DNA from: Ignavibacteriota bacterium
GTDB taxonomy: Bacteria > Bacteroidota > Ignavibacteria > UBA10030 > UBA6906
DNA: 64,000 nucleotides
Reading direction: 5' to 3'
Assembly (NCBI GenBank): GCA_016707525.1
Contig: JADJHP010000001.1
Coordinates: forward strand, 248,001-312,000
How positions within the stretch are numbered: position 1 is the first letter of the stretch; the number at the start of each line of letters is the position of its first letter. The translations under genes were made by a program, and so were the position numbers. Below, piece by piece: positions 1 to 8,725 of the stretch. The notes under the pieces are model-generated. The model was not told the DNA's origin. It worked only from the letters and a program-made list of their open reading frames with translations, and did no database searches.

Positions 1-1
1 C

Positions 2-1671
2 ACCGCTGCGGGGAGCGAGCCCTTCCTGGCGAAGCTGTTTAAGGTGGAAGGCGAGGACCCGACGATCGGGGACCGGACCACGGCGGAAGGGTACGTGAAC
101 GCCATCCGCGCGCAGCAATTCGCGGTGGCCGACGTCCAGAAGAAGCCGGTACGCCGCAACCCGCCGCCGCCATTCATCACGAGTACGTTGCAGCAGGAAG
201 CCGCCCGGCGGCTCCGCTACCCGGCCAAGCGGACGATGATGTTCGCGCAGAAACTCTATGAGGGCATCGAACTCGGCGAAGAAGGACGCGTCGGCCTCAT
301 CACCTACATGCGTACCGACTCCACGCGTTTGAGCGACGACGCCGTGAAAGAGGTGCGCGAGTACATCTATCAGAACTACGGGAAAGAATACGTCCCCCCG
401 AGGCGCGGCAGTTCAAAAAGGGGAAGTCCTCACAGGACGCCCACGAAGCGATCCGCCCGACGTCGATGAAGTACAGTCCGAAGGAGGTCAAGAAATTCCT
501 CGAACCCGAGATGTTCGCGCTGTATGAGCTGATCTGGAACCGCTTCGTGGCGTGCCAGATGAGCCAGGCGATCGCCGAACAGACCACCGTCGACATCAAG
601 GGCGGCGAGTATACCTTCCGGGCGACGGATTCGATCCCGACATTCCGCGGGTTCCTGCAGGTGTACGACGATCTCGTGGATGAGACGGAGAAGCTGGCCG
701 ACGAGGATCCCTCATCGAAGCTGCCGGGCCACCTGCGTGCGGGTGATCAGGCGGCGCTGACGAACCTCATCCCCAATCAGCATTTCACGAAGCCCCCGGG
801 GCGGTTCACGGAATCGAGTCTGGTGCGTGAACTGGAAGCCCTCGGTATCGGGCGCCCGAGCACGTACGCGCTCATCGTGGATACGATCCAGGCACGCAAA
901 TATGTGGAGCAGCGCGAACGCCGCCTGTATCCCACGGAGCTGGGCAAGGCGGTGAACCGCCTGCTCGTCCAGAACTTCCCGCATATCTTCACCGTGGGCT
1001 TCACCGCACGGATGGAAGAGGAGCTGGACACCATCGCGTCGGGGAAGCAGACGTACGCCCAGGTGATGGAGGACTTCTACCATCCGTTCGTGCGAGACCT
1101 CGAGGGTGTCGACAAGAACAGCGCGGCGATCAAGAAGTCGATGCAGGAAGCCACCACCGAGGTCTGTGAGACGTGCGGCAAACCCATGATCATCAAATGG
1201 GGACGGAATGGCAGGTTCATGGCGTGCAGCGGCTATCCGACCTGCAAGACCACGAAACCGCTCCCCGAAGAAGCGGAACTGACAAAGCATGCGGTCGGCA
1301 TCAAATGCGACCAGTGCGGCGGCGACATGGTGGTGAAGGGCGGGCGGTTCGGTGCGTTCCTCGGCTGCTCGAACTATCCGACGTGCAAGAACACGCGCCC
1401 GCTCTCCATCGGTGTGAAGTGTCCGCGCTGCAAGGATGGCGACATCATCGAGCGGAAGACGAAACGCAAGCGGGTATTCTACGGATGTTCGAAGTATCCG
1501 GATTGCGATTTCGCATCGTGGGAGAAGCCTGTGGCACGTGCATGCGATACGTGCGGCAACGAGTACATGGTCCAGAAGTACAATCAGACGCGCGGCGAGT
1601 TCCTCGCGTGCCCGTCGTGCAAGGCGGAGATCGCCCGTGACGAGGTGGCACCGGCGGTGAATGAAAGGTGA
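2..1671 (+). CDS. topA: DNA topoisomerase I (type IA), 5' end outside window, one frameshift
   Basis: Relaxes negatively supercoiled DNA by a transient 5'-phosphotyrosine break. The frame is open from base 2, so the N-terminal Toprim part lies upstream of the window. The catalytic tyrosine is in the motif LITYMRTDST, at 305-307. Four C-terminal zinc-ribbon units follow: CETCG...CSGYPTC, CDQCG...CSNYPTC, CPRC...CSKYPDC and CDTC...CPSC. The reading frame breaks in a run of six C at 394-399. With a seventh C the protein reads on as VPPEARQFKKGK and then the conserved QDAHEAIRPTS, so the product is one protein and not two. topA is normally essential, so a sequencing error is more likely than real inactivation. 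The end overlaps xerC by 11 bases. Confidence 0.95.
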
Positions 1672-2569
1672 GCGTACGCAGAACACCGGGTACATCGCAA
1701 CATTCCTGAGCTATCTGGCGGCGGAGCGGCGATACTCGCCCCACACCATCCTCGCCTATACGGAGGACCTCGCGCAGTTCGACGAGTTCCTCGTCGCTGC
1801 AGGGCGGACCATTGAGGATGCGGACCACATCCTCATCCGCCGTTTTCTGGGTGTCCTGCTGGACCGCGGCCTGGAGAAATCCACCGCCGCGCGGAAACTC
1901 GCCTGTGTCCGCTCACTCTACCGTTTCCTCCGGCGTCGCGGGTTGCGCGACACCAATCCCACGTTGCTCGTTGCCACGCCCCGCAGGGCACGCCGTCTTC
2001 CGACATTCCTCGATGAGCAGACGATCGGCACTGTGCTCGGGCTCCCCGACAGGTCGACGCCCCGCGGAGTGCGCGATGCCGCCATCCTTGAAGTGTTCTA
2101 CAGTACCGGGTTGCGCCTGAGCGAGTTGCTCTCGTTGCGTCCTGCGGATATGCAGATGCGCGAGCGCGTGCTCAAGGTGACCGGCAAGGGGAGCAAGCAG
2201 CGGATCGTTCCTTTCGGTGTGAAGGCAGGAGAGGCGGTCCAGGCCTGGCTCAGGGCCCGCCCGGAGCTTCTGCAGGGCAGGCCGGATCCGGGGACGCTGT
2301 TCCTCTCGGACCGCGGGAAGGCACTCAGTCCGAAGGGCGTCAATATCATCGTCAACAGGTACATCCGCAGCGTGTCGGAATTGCGCAAGACCAGTCCTCA
2401 CGTATTGCGGCATACATTCGCTACACATCTTGTGAACCGGGGGGCGGACCTCCAGGCGGTGCGGGAGCTCCTCGGCCACGCGAGTCTTTCGACGACGCAG
2501 ATCTATACCCACGTGGGCATCGATCGGTTGAAGAAAGTCTATACCCAGGCGCACCCTAAAGGAACGTGA
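1661..2569 (+). CDS. xerC: Tyrosine recombinase XerC/XerD
   Basis: Site-specific recombinase that would resolve chromosome dimers at dif. The 302-residue length is typical of the Xer family. An N-terminal SAM-like core-binding domain (about 8-95) precedes the catalytic domain. All six catalytic residues are visible: R152 (TGLRLSE), K176 (TGKGSK), H247 and R250 (HVLRH), H273 (LGHAS) and Tyr282 (QIYTHV). The ATG overlaps the end of topA by 11 bases, so translation is probably coupled, and hpf follows 33 bases downstream. XerC is preferred over XerD only because the pairing with hpf is common in Bacteroidota. There is no phage context, so this is not an integrase. Confidence 0.9.
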   Translation: MKGERTQNTGYIATFLSYLAAERRYSPHTILAYTEDLAQFDEFLVAAGRTIEDADHILIRRFLGVLLDRGLEKSTAARKLACVRSLYRFLRRRGLRDTNPTLLVATPRRARRLPTFLDEQTIGTVLGLPDRSTPRGVRDAAILEVFYSTGLRLSELLSLRPADMQMRERVLKVTGKGSKQRIVPFGVKAGEAVQAWLRARPELLQGRPDPGTLFLSDRGKALSPKGVNIIVNRYIRSVSELRKTSPHVLRHTFATHLVNRGADLQAVRELLGHASLSTTQIYTHVGIDRLKKVYTQAHPKGT

Positions 2570-2602
2570 TACTCGTTCAACGTGACTGAAAGGAGATCCA
2601 CC

Positions 2603-2938
2603 ATGAACATTACCTTCACCGCGCGGCATTTCCGGCCTCATCCTGACATCAAGGAGCATGCGCTGGACACCGTGAAGAAGCTTGGGAAGTTTTTCGATGG
2701 CATCGTTGCTGCGAATGTCATTTTGAGTTACGAACGTGCGGTCAATAGCGTGAAGGAGGCCGAGATCAATCTGCACGTCCATGGTGGCGTGCTGACGGCC
2801 AAAGTGAAAACGGACGACTATCACAAATCCATCGATAAGGCGGCAGAGAAGTTGACGCTGCAGCTCGAGAAGTATAAGACGAAGTTGCGTGCGAAGGACA
2901 AGGTCAAAGTACGTTCGATCAAGGAAAAAGAAGCATGA
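2603..2938 (+). CDS. hpf: Ribosome hibernation-promoting factor, short form
   Basis: Member of the HPF/YfiA/RaiA family, which binds the 30S decoding region and promotes inactive 100S or 70S ribosomes in slow growth. The 111-residue protein has the family's single beta-alpha-beta domain: MNITFTARHF at the start, then HPDIKEHALDTVKKLGKFF, and a basic tail. It lacks the C-terminal domain of long HPFs. A GTG at 2582 extends the frame, but the ATG at 2603 has the ribosome binding site AAAGGAGA at 2588-2595 and matches the family N-terminus. The stop overlaps the hprK start in an ATGA. Confidence 0.92.
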   Translation: MNITFTARHFRPHPDIKEHALDTVKKLGKFFDGIVAANVILSYERAVNSVKEAEINLHVHGGVLTAKVKTDDYHKSIDKAAEKLTLQLEKYKTKLRAKDKVKVRSIKEKEA

Positions 2939-3942
2939 AGGTCGATCCGGGCGGGGAAACGCGGAAGCGCAGCATCACGGTCGGGTTCCTGTACGAGACC
3001 ACGTGCGAGAAGTTCAAGCTCCAACAATTGAACGGCGAGAGCGGCTTTGCGAATGAGGTCAAGGACAAGAACCTGCACCGGCCCGGGCTTGCGTTGGCCG
3101 GGTATGTCGAACTGTTCACCTTCGATCGCGTCCAGATCATGGGGAACACGGAGATCCGGTACCTGAAGTCGCTGGAACCGCTGGCGCGGCACCTGGCGTT
3201 CACGACCCTGCTCGAGTTCACTATTCCCTGCATCATTCTGACGAACGGAAATACGATCGAAGACGGGCTCCTTGAGGCCGCGGCCGCCAAAGGGATCCCC
3301 GTCTTCGGCACGCCGTTCAGCACGACGAAGATCGCGTATCTGCTGGCCGACTTCCTTGACGACCAGTTCGCCCCTCAGATGGTGATGCATGGGTCGCTGG
3401 CCGACGTCTACGGGGTCGGGGTATTGCTCATCAGCAGGTCGGGCATTGGGAAGAGCGAGATCGCTCTGGACCTGGTGGAGCGGGGGCACAGGCTGGTGGC
3501 CGATGATGTGGTCATGATCACCCGGAAGGGGGAGGGGATCCTGATCGGGGCCGGAACCGACCTGGTGAAGCATTTTATGGAGGTTCGTGGGCTCGGACTC
3601 ATCGATGTGCGGAGTATGTTCGGCATTCGTGCCATCCGATACCACAAAAGGGTCGAAATCGTCATAGAATTGGAAGAATGGCGGCCTGACCAGGATTATA
3701 CGAGGACCGGGCTCGACGACCTCACGGTAACCATGCTGGATGTGGATATTCCGCTTGTAAAATTGCCAATCTTCCCCGGTAAGAATGTAACCGTGATCAC
3801 AGAGGTCATCTCGCTGAACTACTTGCTGAAGCATTACGGCTATGATGCTGCCAAGGTCTTCGCAAAGCGTTTGGAGAGCATGATCGGTCAGAAGGCCAAA
3901 GGTAGCCGGGCAATCGACTATTTTGAGCATGATTTCGAGTGA
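2935..3942 (+). CDS. hprK: HPr kinase/phosphorylase
   Basis: Phosphorylates and dephosphorylates a serine of HPr, coupling phosphotransferase status to metabolic state. The 335-residue protein has an N-terminal regulatory domain (about 10-140) and a C-terminal kinase domain. Visible motifs are H152 in MHGSLADVYG, a P-loop at 167-174 (SRSGIGKS), the acidic pair D190-D191 (VADDVV) and the HprK signature EVRGLGLIDV at 216-225. It overlaps hpf by four bases (ATGA), so the two are probably one operon. No ptsH or ptsI is present, but a PTS-EIIA domain occurs in the SulP protein at 20319-22481. In Gram-negative bacteria such sets often serve regulation and not sugar uptake. Confidence 0.93.
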   Translation: MKVDPGGETRKRSITVGFLYETTCEKFKLQQLNGESGFANEVKDKNLHRPGLALAGYVELFTFDRVQIMGNTEIRYLKSLEPLARHLAFTTLLEFTIPCIILTNGNTIEDGLLEAAAAKGIPVFGTPFSTTKIAYLLADFLDDQFAPQMVMHGSLADVYGVGVLLISRSGIGKSEIALDLVERGHRLVADDVVMITRKGEGILIGAGTDLVKHFMEVRGLGLIDVRSMFGIRAIRYHKRVEIVIELEEWRPDQDYTRTGLDDLTVTMLDVDIPLVKLPIFPGKNVTVITEVISLNYLLKHYGYDAAKVFAKRLESMIGQKAKGSRAIDYFEHDFE

Positions 3943-3958
3943 AAACTCAAGTTTTCGC

Positions 3959-3987
3959 TTGACATCACTCTGGAAATTCTTTATTTT
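3959..3987 (+). promoter_or_regulatory. Candidate sigma-70-type promoter for the M23 peptidase gene
   Basis: A perfect -35 hexamer TTGACA (3959-3964), a 17-base spacer and a -10-like TATTTT (3982-3987) lie in the only sizeable gap between hprK and the M23 gene. Transcription would start near 3994, giving a leader of about 130 bases. The match is by eye. Confidence 0.45.
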
Positions 3988-4125
3988 TCCGCTGCATTTG
4001 CAGAAACCTCCTCATGTGGGCGTTGGGCAGCAGGCGTTGGAAGGGGGTGACCCCGTGTTGTGTGATGTGGCACATCGTTTGCGATTCCCTCAGCGGGTCA
4101 CTGCGGAAAAACAAAGGAGGTACCG

Positions 4126-5100
4126 ATGTTCCGAAATATGAGGTTCTTTGTTTTCTCCGGCACGTCTCTCGATCTGCGCGAGATCCGCTTTTTCAAGAGC
4201 AAGCTTCTTGGATCCGGTCTGGTGTTTGGTGTGCTGTTTCTTGGTGTGGTCTTCGTGGGCAATATGCTTGCGGGCGACGTGTTGGGTATCGGCTATGGCC
4301 AGATCTCGTCGCTTTCAACCGAGAATCGGCTCCTGAAGGAGCATATCAGGGATCTCGGCAAGAAGCTTCAACTCGTGCAGCAGACGCTGGAGGATCTGTC
4401 GGAGAGGGGGAATGAGTTGCGGCTGATGGCGGACATGCGTCGTATCGATGATGATACCCGGTCGGCCGCAGTGGGCGGTGCCGCACCCGCAGCGACAAAT
4501 CCGTTCCTCACGGGGGAAGCAAGTGTTATCCTGTCGGAGTCCCGTTCGCTCATCGAACGGCTCAGCCGGGAGGTGAAGTTGCAGCAGCAGAGCTATGCGG
4601 ACATTCAGTCGCGGATGGAGCAGAACAAGGCCTTCTTCTCGCACCTTCCCGCCATCAAGCCGATGGCCGGCGGGTACACCGTCGGTGGTTTCGGTATGCG
4701 CCTGCATCCCGTGCTGCATGTCTATCGTATGCACTATGGTCTTGACATTATCAACGACGTGGGCACACCGGTGTATGCTTCCGGCGATGGCGTCATTCGT
4801 ACGGCAGGACGCACGCAGGGAGGTCTCGGAGTGCTCGTGGAAATTTCACACGGTTATGGCTACGCCAGTCTGTATGCGCACCTTTCCCAGGTTCATGTAT
4901 CGCCCGGGCAACAGGTGAAGCGGGGTGACCTGATCGGGCGGTGCGGTCGCACCGGCCTGGTGAGTGGCCCCCATCTGCACTACGAGATCCGCCGCGGCGG
5001 CGTGAGCCAGAACCCCGTGGATTTCTTCTTTGACGACATCGATGCGGCGCGCTACCGGGCCATGCTTGCACAGTCCGGAACCAACAACGCGCAGCAGTAG
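4126..5100 (+). CDS. M23-family peptidoglycan endopeptidase (LytM domain), membrane-anchored
   Basis: Likely cell-wall hydrolase or activator acting in the periplasm. There is a short cytoplasmic N-terminus, one membrane segment (about 29-48), a coiled-coil-prone stretch (about 58-100 and 138-170) and a C-terminal LytM domain. Zinc ligands are present: H203 and D207 (HYGLD), and H283/H285 (GPHLHYE), with H252 in the usual YAHLS position. An intact catalytic set suggests an active enzyme and not an EnvC-type degenerate activator. The ATG follows a strong AAAGGAGGT site at 4112-4120. The architecture resembles peptidases linked to cell division or shape. Confidence 0.88.
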   Translation: MFRNMRFFVFSGTSLDLREIRFFKSKLLGSGLVFGVLFLGVVFVGNMLAGDVLGIGYGQISSLSTENRLLKEHIRDLGKKLQLVQQTLEDLSERGNELRLMADMRRIDDDTRSAAVGGAAPAATNPFLTGEASVILSESRSLIERLSREVKLQQQSYADIQSRMEQNKAFFSHLPAIKPMAGGYTVGGFGMRLHPVLHVYRMHYGLDIINDVGTPVYASGDGVIRTAGRTQGGLGVLVEISHGYGYASLYAHLSQVHVSPGQQVKRGDLIGRCGRTGLVSGPHLHYEIRRGGVSQNPVDFFFDDIDAARYRAMLAQSGTNNAQQ

Positions 5101-5118
5101 CACACACGAGGTGAAGCT

Positions 5119-5343
5119 GTGATCTGGACAATGGAACTTGCATCGTATCTCGACGATGCGCCGTGGCCCGCAACGAAGGATGAGCTCATCGATTACGCGA
5201 TGCGCACCGGGGCGCCGGTCGAGGTGGTGGAGAATCTGCAGGAGCTGGAGGACGGCGAAGAGCCCTACGACAGCATGGAGGATATCTGGCCTGATTATCC
5301 CACCGGTGAGGATTTCTTCTACGAGGATGAAGGCGAGTACTGA
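5119..5343 (+). CDS. DUF2795-domain small acidic protein
   Basis: A 74-residue acidic protein without membrane segment. The core LDDAPWPATKDELIDYA, followed by TGAPVEVVENLQEL and a YDSMEDIWPDY tail, is the pattern of DUF2795 proteins of Chlorobi and Bacteroidetes, whose function is unknown. The GTG at 5119 follows an AGGTG site by about five bases. An ATG at 5131 is the alternative but is too far from that site. It sits 18 bases after the M23 gene and before a strong terminator, so it is the last gene of that transcript. Confidence 0.8.
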   Translation: MIWTMELASYLDDAPWPATKDELIDYAMRTGAPVEVVENLQELEDGEEPYDSMEDIWPDYPTGEDFFYEDEGEY

Positions 5344-5390
5344 CACGCCCGGCGGCGCGTTGATTCTCTGCTCCAAATTCATTACGTTAC

Positions 5391-5417
5391 AAACCCAGCC
5401 ACCGGCTGGGTTTTTTT
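5391..5417 (+). terminator. Rho-independent terminator
   Basis: A ten-base-pair stem AAACCCAGCC (5391-5400) / GGCTGGGTTT (5404-5413) with loop ACC runs into seven T (5411-5417). It lies 47 bases after the DUF2795 stop and ends the M23-DUF2795 transcript. Confidence 0.9.
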
Positions 5418-5453
5418 ATGTGAACTGGCGATCAACTCCCGGCAACTACGAGC

Positions 5454-7592
5454 GTGACACATCCACCGACCCGCAATGCTGCTGCCCTGTGTGCATGGTG
5501 GTGCGCCTGCCTCGCCACCCTGCTCGCGTGCACCTGCGCCGTCTGCCCGGCCGCCCCGGGCAGCGCCCCGCAATCCGGTAACCGCCAGCTCGAGATCTCC
5601 TCGATCACCCTCGAAGGCAACGAATCCTTCACGACCGGCGAACTCCGCGCCCAGATGACCACCCGCGAGACGCCGGGATGGTTCAACAAATTCCTCTACT
5701 CCTCGATCAGTGAACGCCTCGGCCGGAAGAATGAGTACTTCAACGCCATAGGCTTCGGCGCCGATTGCGAACGGCTGAAACGCTTCTATGAGAACCGCGG
5801 GTTCTCCCTGGTGCGCATCGATACGCTCCATCGCGTGAACGCGGACAACGGAAGCGTGGACCTGGTCGTCAGGATCACCGAAGGGTACCGTTCCCTCATC
5901 GAGCAGGTGAAGTACCAGGGGGTCGTCGATCAGCCGCCCACCGTGAAGGAGGACCTTGCGGGCTCGCCGAAGATCTATCCCGGTGATCCCTATTCGAGCA
6001 TCCTCCTGGAGGAGGAGGTCCGCCGGGTGCTGCGCATCTTCGCCGACAACGGGTTCGCGAACGCACGCTTCCTGCAGGACAGCTCCTACGCCCGCCGCTA
6101 CACGAGCTCCAGGAACTACTTCGTGAAGCTGGTGTTCGATCCCGGGCACCGTTACCTCTTCGGTGACATCACGATCCGGCAGGAGGTGGACACGCTGCGT
6201 GGCGAGGCCACCCGCGACGATATCACGGATGAGATCATCCGTCGCCAGCTCGATTATTCTCCCGGTGAGTTCTTCAGCCTGTCGCGCCGTTTGAGCAGCG
6301 AGCGGAACCTGAACCGCATGGGCGTGTTCGACCTCCGTTCCATCGAGACGTTCATTCCGCCTGCGACGGACTCCAGCATCTTCGTCCCCAGCAGGGTGAC
6401 GATACGACCGCGCGACAAGCATGAGCTCGCCCCGGAACTGGTGATGAGCGATCAGGACGGCGCGTTCAACCTCGGTGCCGGCCTCGGCTACACGAGCCGG
6501 AACTTCCTCGGCGGCGCGCGGATCTTCAACGCGCGCGTCCGCTTCCAGTCGCAGACCCTCGGAAAGTTCCCCGACTATTTTGCCGTCGACAAGGATGCCG
6601 TGTCGACCCTCGACCTCACCTTCGAGTTCGTCCAGCCCTACGTCTTCAACAACAAGACGAAGGGGACCTGGTCGCTGTCGTACATCCTGGACAAGCAGAA
6701 GCCCTACCTGCAGACGATCGTGCGCAACAGGTTCGGGTTCACCAGCCAGTTCGCGGAGTTCACGTCGGGCAACCTGGAGTGGACGCTGGAAGCCGTCGAG
6801 CTGAAACGGAACAGGACGTTCGAAGAGTCTCTCAGCGATCCGGTGATCCTGGCACAGGTGAGGGCCTTGCAGGCGCAGCAGTTCAACTCGATCCTGTCGT
6901 TCACCATCCAGCGCGATTTGACCAATGACCTGTTCTCGCCGTCGTCCGGGTTCGTACACGCCCTCACGGTGGAAGAGGCGGGGCTCCTGCCGCTGGTGCT
7001 CAAGAATGTGTTCCCGCAATTGCCGTTCACGCAGTTCCTTCGCGCCGTGATCGTCGGACGCTGGTATGCGGACAGGACCGACCACCGGTTCTTGATCCTT
7101 GCCAGCAAAGTGAAGGCCGGCATCGAAGGCAAGTACGGGGCGAACAAGAACGATACCACGCAGATCCCGCAGACCCACCGCTTCTACGGCGGCGGCGGCA
7201 GCAGTATCCGGGGCTGGGCATCGCGCAGTCTCATCGCGAGCGGCGAACCGGGGCTGGGCGGGAACGTCTCGATCGAAGCGAGCCTCGAAGCGCGCGTGAA
7301 CGTCCTGCAGAGTCTCCGTGATGGCTGGTTGGACAAGACGTGGGTGGTCGGATTCGTGGATGTTGGCAATGTGTGGGGAGAGATCAAGGACTTCCGGCTC
7401 AACACTGTTGCCGTTGCCACCGGCGTCGGTATCCGATACGAGACGCCCTTCGGGCCGTTCCGTCTGGACTGGGGGATCCGTGTGTTCGATCCCGCCGCGC
7501 CCAAGGGACAGCAATGGATCACCGAACGGCGTCTGCTCAAAGAGACCTTCCAGGCAGGGGTGTTCCATTTCGGGATCGGCCATGCCTTCTGA
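5454..7592 (+). CDS. Omp85/BamA-TamA family outer-membrane protein
   Basis: Outer-membrane barrel protein of the Omp85 superfamily, which assembles or exports other envelope proteins. The 712-residue product starts with a signal peptide (about 1-33). POTRA-type repeats follow, starting with LEISSITLEGNESFTTGEL and later YRSLIEQVKYQG and HRYLFGDITI. A 16-strand-type barrel fills the C-terminal half. The conserved L6-loop motif appears as SSIRGWASRS, and the chain ends in a phenylalanine (HFGIGHAF), as barrel proteins do. The start is a GTG at 5454 just after the terminator, so the promoter must overlap that hairpin or lie immediately after it. The short POTRA region makes a TamA- or BamA-paralogue role as likely as the essential BamA. 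The 3' end overlaps holB by 11 bases. Confidence 0.85.
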   Translation: MTHPPTRNAAALCAWWCACLATLLACTCAVCPAAPGSAPQSGNRQLEISSITLEGNESFTTGELRAQMTTRETPGWFNKFLYSSISERLGRKNEYFNAIGFGADCERLKRFYENRGFSLVRIDTLHRVNADNGSVDLVVRITEGYRSLIEQVKYQGVVDQPPTVKEDLAGSPKIYPGDPYSSILLEEEVRRVLRIFADNGFANARFLQDSSYARRYTSSRNYFVKLVFDPGHRYLFGDITIRQEVDTLRGEATRDDITDEIIRRQLDYSPGEFFSLSRRLSSERNLNRMGVFDLRSIETFIPPATDSSIFVPSRVTIRPRDKHELAPELVMSDQDGAFNLGAGLGYTSRNFLGGARIFNARVRFQSQTLGKFPDYFAVDKDAVSTLDLTFEFVQPYVFNNKTKGTWSLSYILDKQKPYLQTIVRNRFGFTSQFAEFTSGNLEWTLEAVELKRNRTFEESLSDPVILAQVRALQAQQFNSILSFTIQRDLTNDLFSPSSGFVHALTVEEAGLLPLVLKNVFPQLPFTQFLRAVIVGRWYADRTDHRFLILASKVKAGIEGKYGANKNDTTQIPQTHRFYGGGGSSIRGWASRSLIASGEPGLGGNVSIEASLEARVNVLQSLRDGWLDKTWVVGFVDVGNVWGEIKDFRLNTVAVATGVGIRYETPFGPFRLDWGIRVFDPAAPKGQQWITERRLLKETFQAGVFHFGIGHAF

Positions 7593-8715
7593 CCATCAGA
7601 CATCCATGCCCTGGCCGCGCGTGCTCGGGCAACGGCGCGTCAAGCTCCTGCTCCAGAATGCGATGCGCACTGCGCGCCTCCCTCACGCCTACCTGTTCCA
7701 CGGCCCCGAAGGGGTCGGCAAGGATGCCATGGCCATCGAATTCGCACGTGTGCTGCAGTGCGAGAACGGCGGCGTGGAGGCATGCGGGAAATGCGACTCC
7801 TGTGCGAAGATGGCGACACTGCAGCATCCCGATGTGCACCTGATCACCGCTCTGCCGGTGGGCAAGAATGAAGAGGGCGGCGATGGCCCGTTCGACCGTC
7901 TGACGCAGGAAGAGATGAAGGCCGTGCGGTCGGAGTTCCTGGCGAAAGCGCAGGATCCGTATCACCGGATCGGCATCCCGCGCGCGACAGGCATCAAGGT
8001 GAACAGCATCCGCGAGATACGGCGCGAAGCACCGCTGGCAAGCGCGGGAAACAGGCGGCGGATCTTCATCCTGTCGAATGCGGATATGCTCGCGGATGTG
8101 GCGGCGAACACGCTGCTCAAGACGCTGGAAGAACCTCCCGCGCACTGCATGTTCATCCTGACCACATCGTACCGGGAGGAACTGCTCCCCACGATCCTGT
8201 CGCGCTGCCAGCAGGTGCGGTTCGACCCGCTGTCCGATGCGCAGATCCAGGATGCACTCATGAGCCGGGATGGCGTGGAGGCGAACCACGCGGCGCTCCT
8301 GGCCCGGCTGTCAGGCGGGAGCTACTCGCGCGCACGCGAGTTGACGGGTGATGACCTGATGGGGGAGCGCGAGCATGTGCTGGAGTTCGTGCGACGCACC
8401 GTGGCCGGTCATCATGCAGATGTGGGGAAGATCATCGACACGGTGACCGATGAAAAGGACCGGACGCGGGTGACACGCTTCCTGCATCTCCTGCTCCTCT
8501 GGTTCCGCGATGCACTCGTCCTGGGGAAACAGGGGAGCATCATCAATATCGACCAGCGCGAACCGCTCGAACGGTTCATCGGACGCTACCCGGCTGCCGA
8601 TATCCCCGTCATCCTCGCGGACATCGACCGGGCGATTTCGCTTGTGGAAAGAAATGTCTACATTAAACTGATCCTGTATAACCTGGCAGGACAGATGAAA
8701 GCCAATATCCGTTGA
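7582..8715 (+). CDS. holB: DNA polymerase III delta' subunit
   Basis: Clamp-loader AAA+ subunit that helps load the sliding clamp. The 377-residue protein opens with MPWPRVLGQRRVKLLLQNAM, then a P-loop GPEGVGKDA. A zinc-module set of cysteines follows (CENGG...CGKCDSC), then the delta'-type ANTLLKTLEEPPAHCMFIL and ILSRCQQVRF motifs. The start ATG at 7582 overlaps the Omp85 gene. A second ATG at 7606 is almost as likely, and neither has a clear ribosome binding site. metG follows after ten bases. It is far shorter than DnaX (gamma/tau), which makes delta' the better call. Confidence 0.85.
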   Translation: MPSDHQTSMPWPRVLGQRRVKLLLQNAMRTARLPHAYLFHGPEGVGKDAMAIEFARVLQCENGGVEACGKCDSCAKMATLQHPDVHLITALPVGKNEEGGDGPFDRLTQEEMKAVRSEFLAKAQDPYHRIGIPRATGIKVNSIREIRREAPLASAGNRRRIFILSNADMLADVAANTLLKTLEEPPAHCMFILTTSYREELLPTILSRCQQVRFDPLSDAQIQDALMSRDGVEANHAALLARLSGGSYSRARELTGDDLMGEREHVLEFVRRTVAGHHADVGKIIDTVTDEKDRTRVTRFLHLLLLWFRDALVLGKQGSIINIDQREPLERFIGRYPAADIPVILADIDRAISLVERNVYIKLILYNLAGQMKANIR

Positions 8716-8725
8716 AACGAGCACG

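Noticed and set aside
394..399. Programmed frameshift in topA
   Set aside because: There is no slippery heptamer with a downstream stimulator, and the protein family has no known programmed shift. Similar one-base breaks in five other genes point to sequence error.
1661..2569. xerC as a phage or island integrase
   Set aside because: It overlaps topA and precedes hpf in a housekeeping context, with no tRNA, attachment repeats or phage genes nearby.
5382..7583. Minus-strand ORF of 733 codons
   Set aside because: It lies antisense to the Omp85 gene. It has no domain and a composition typical of the reverse of GC-rich coding DNA, whereas the plus frame shows a signal peptide, POTRA units and a barrel end.
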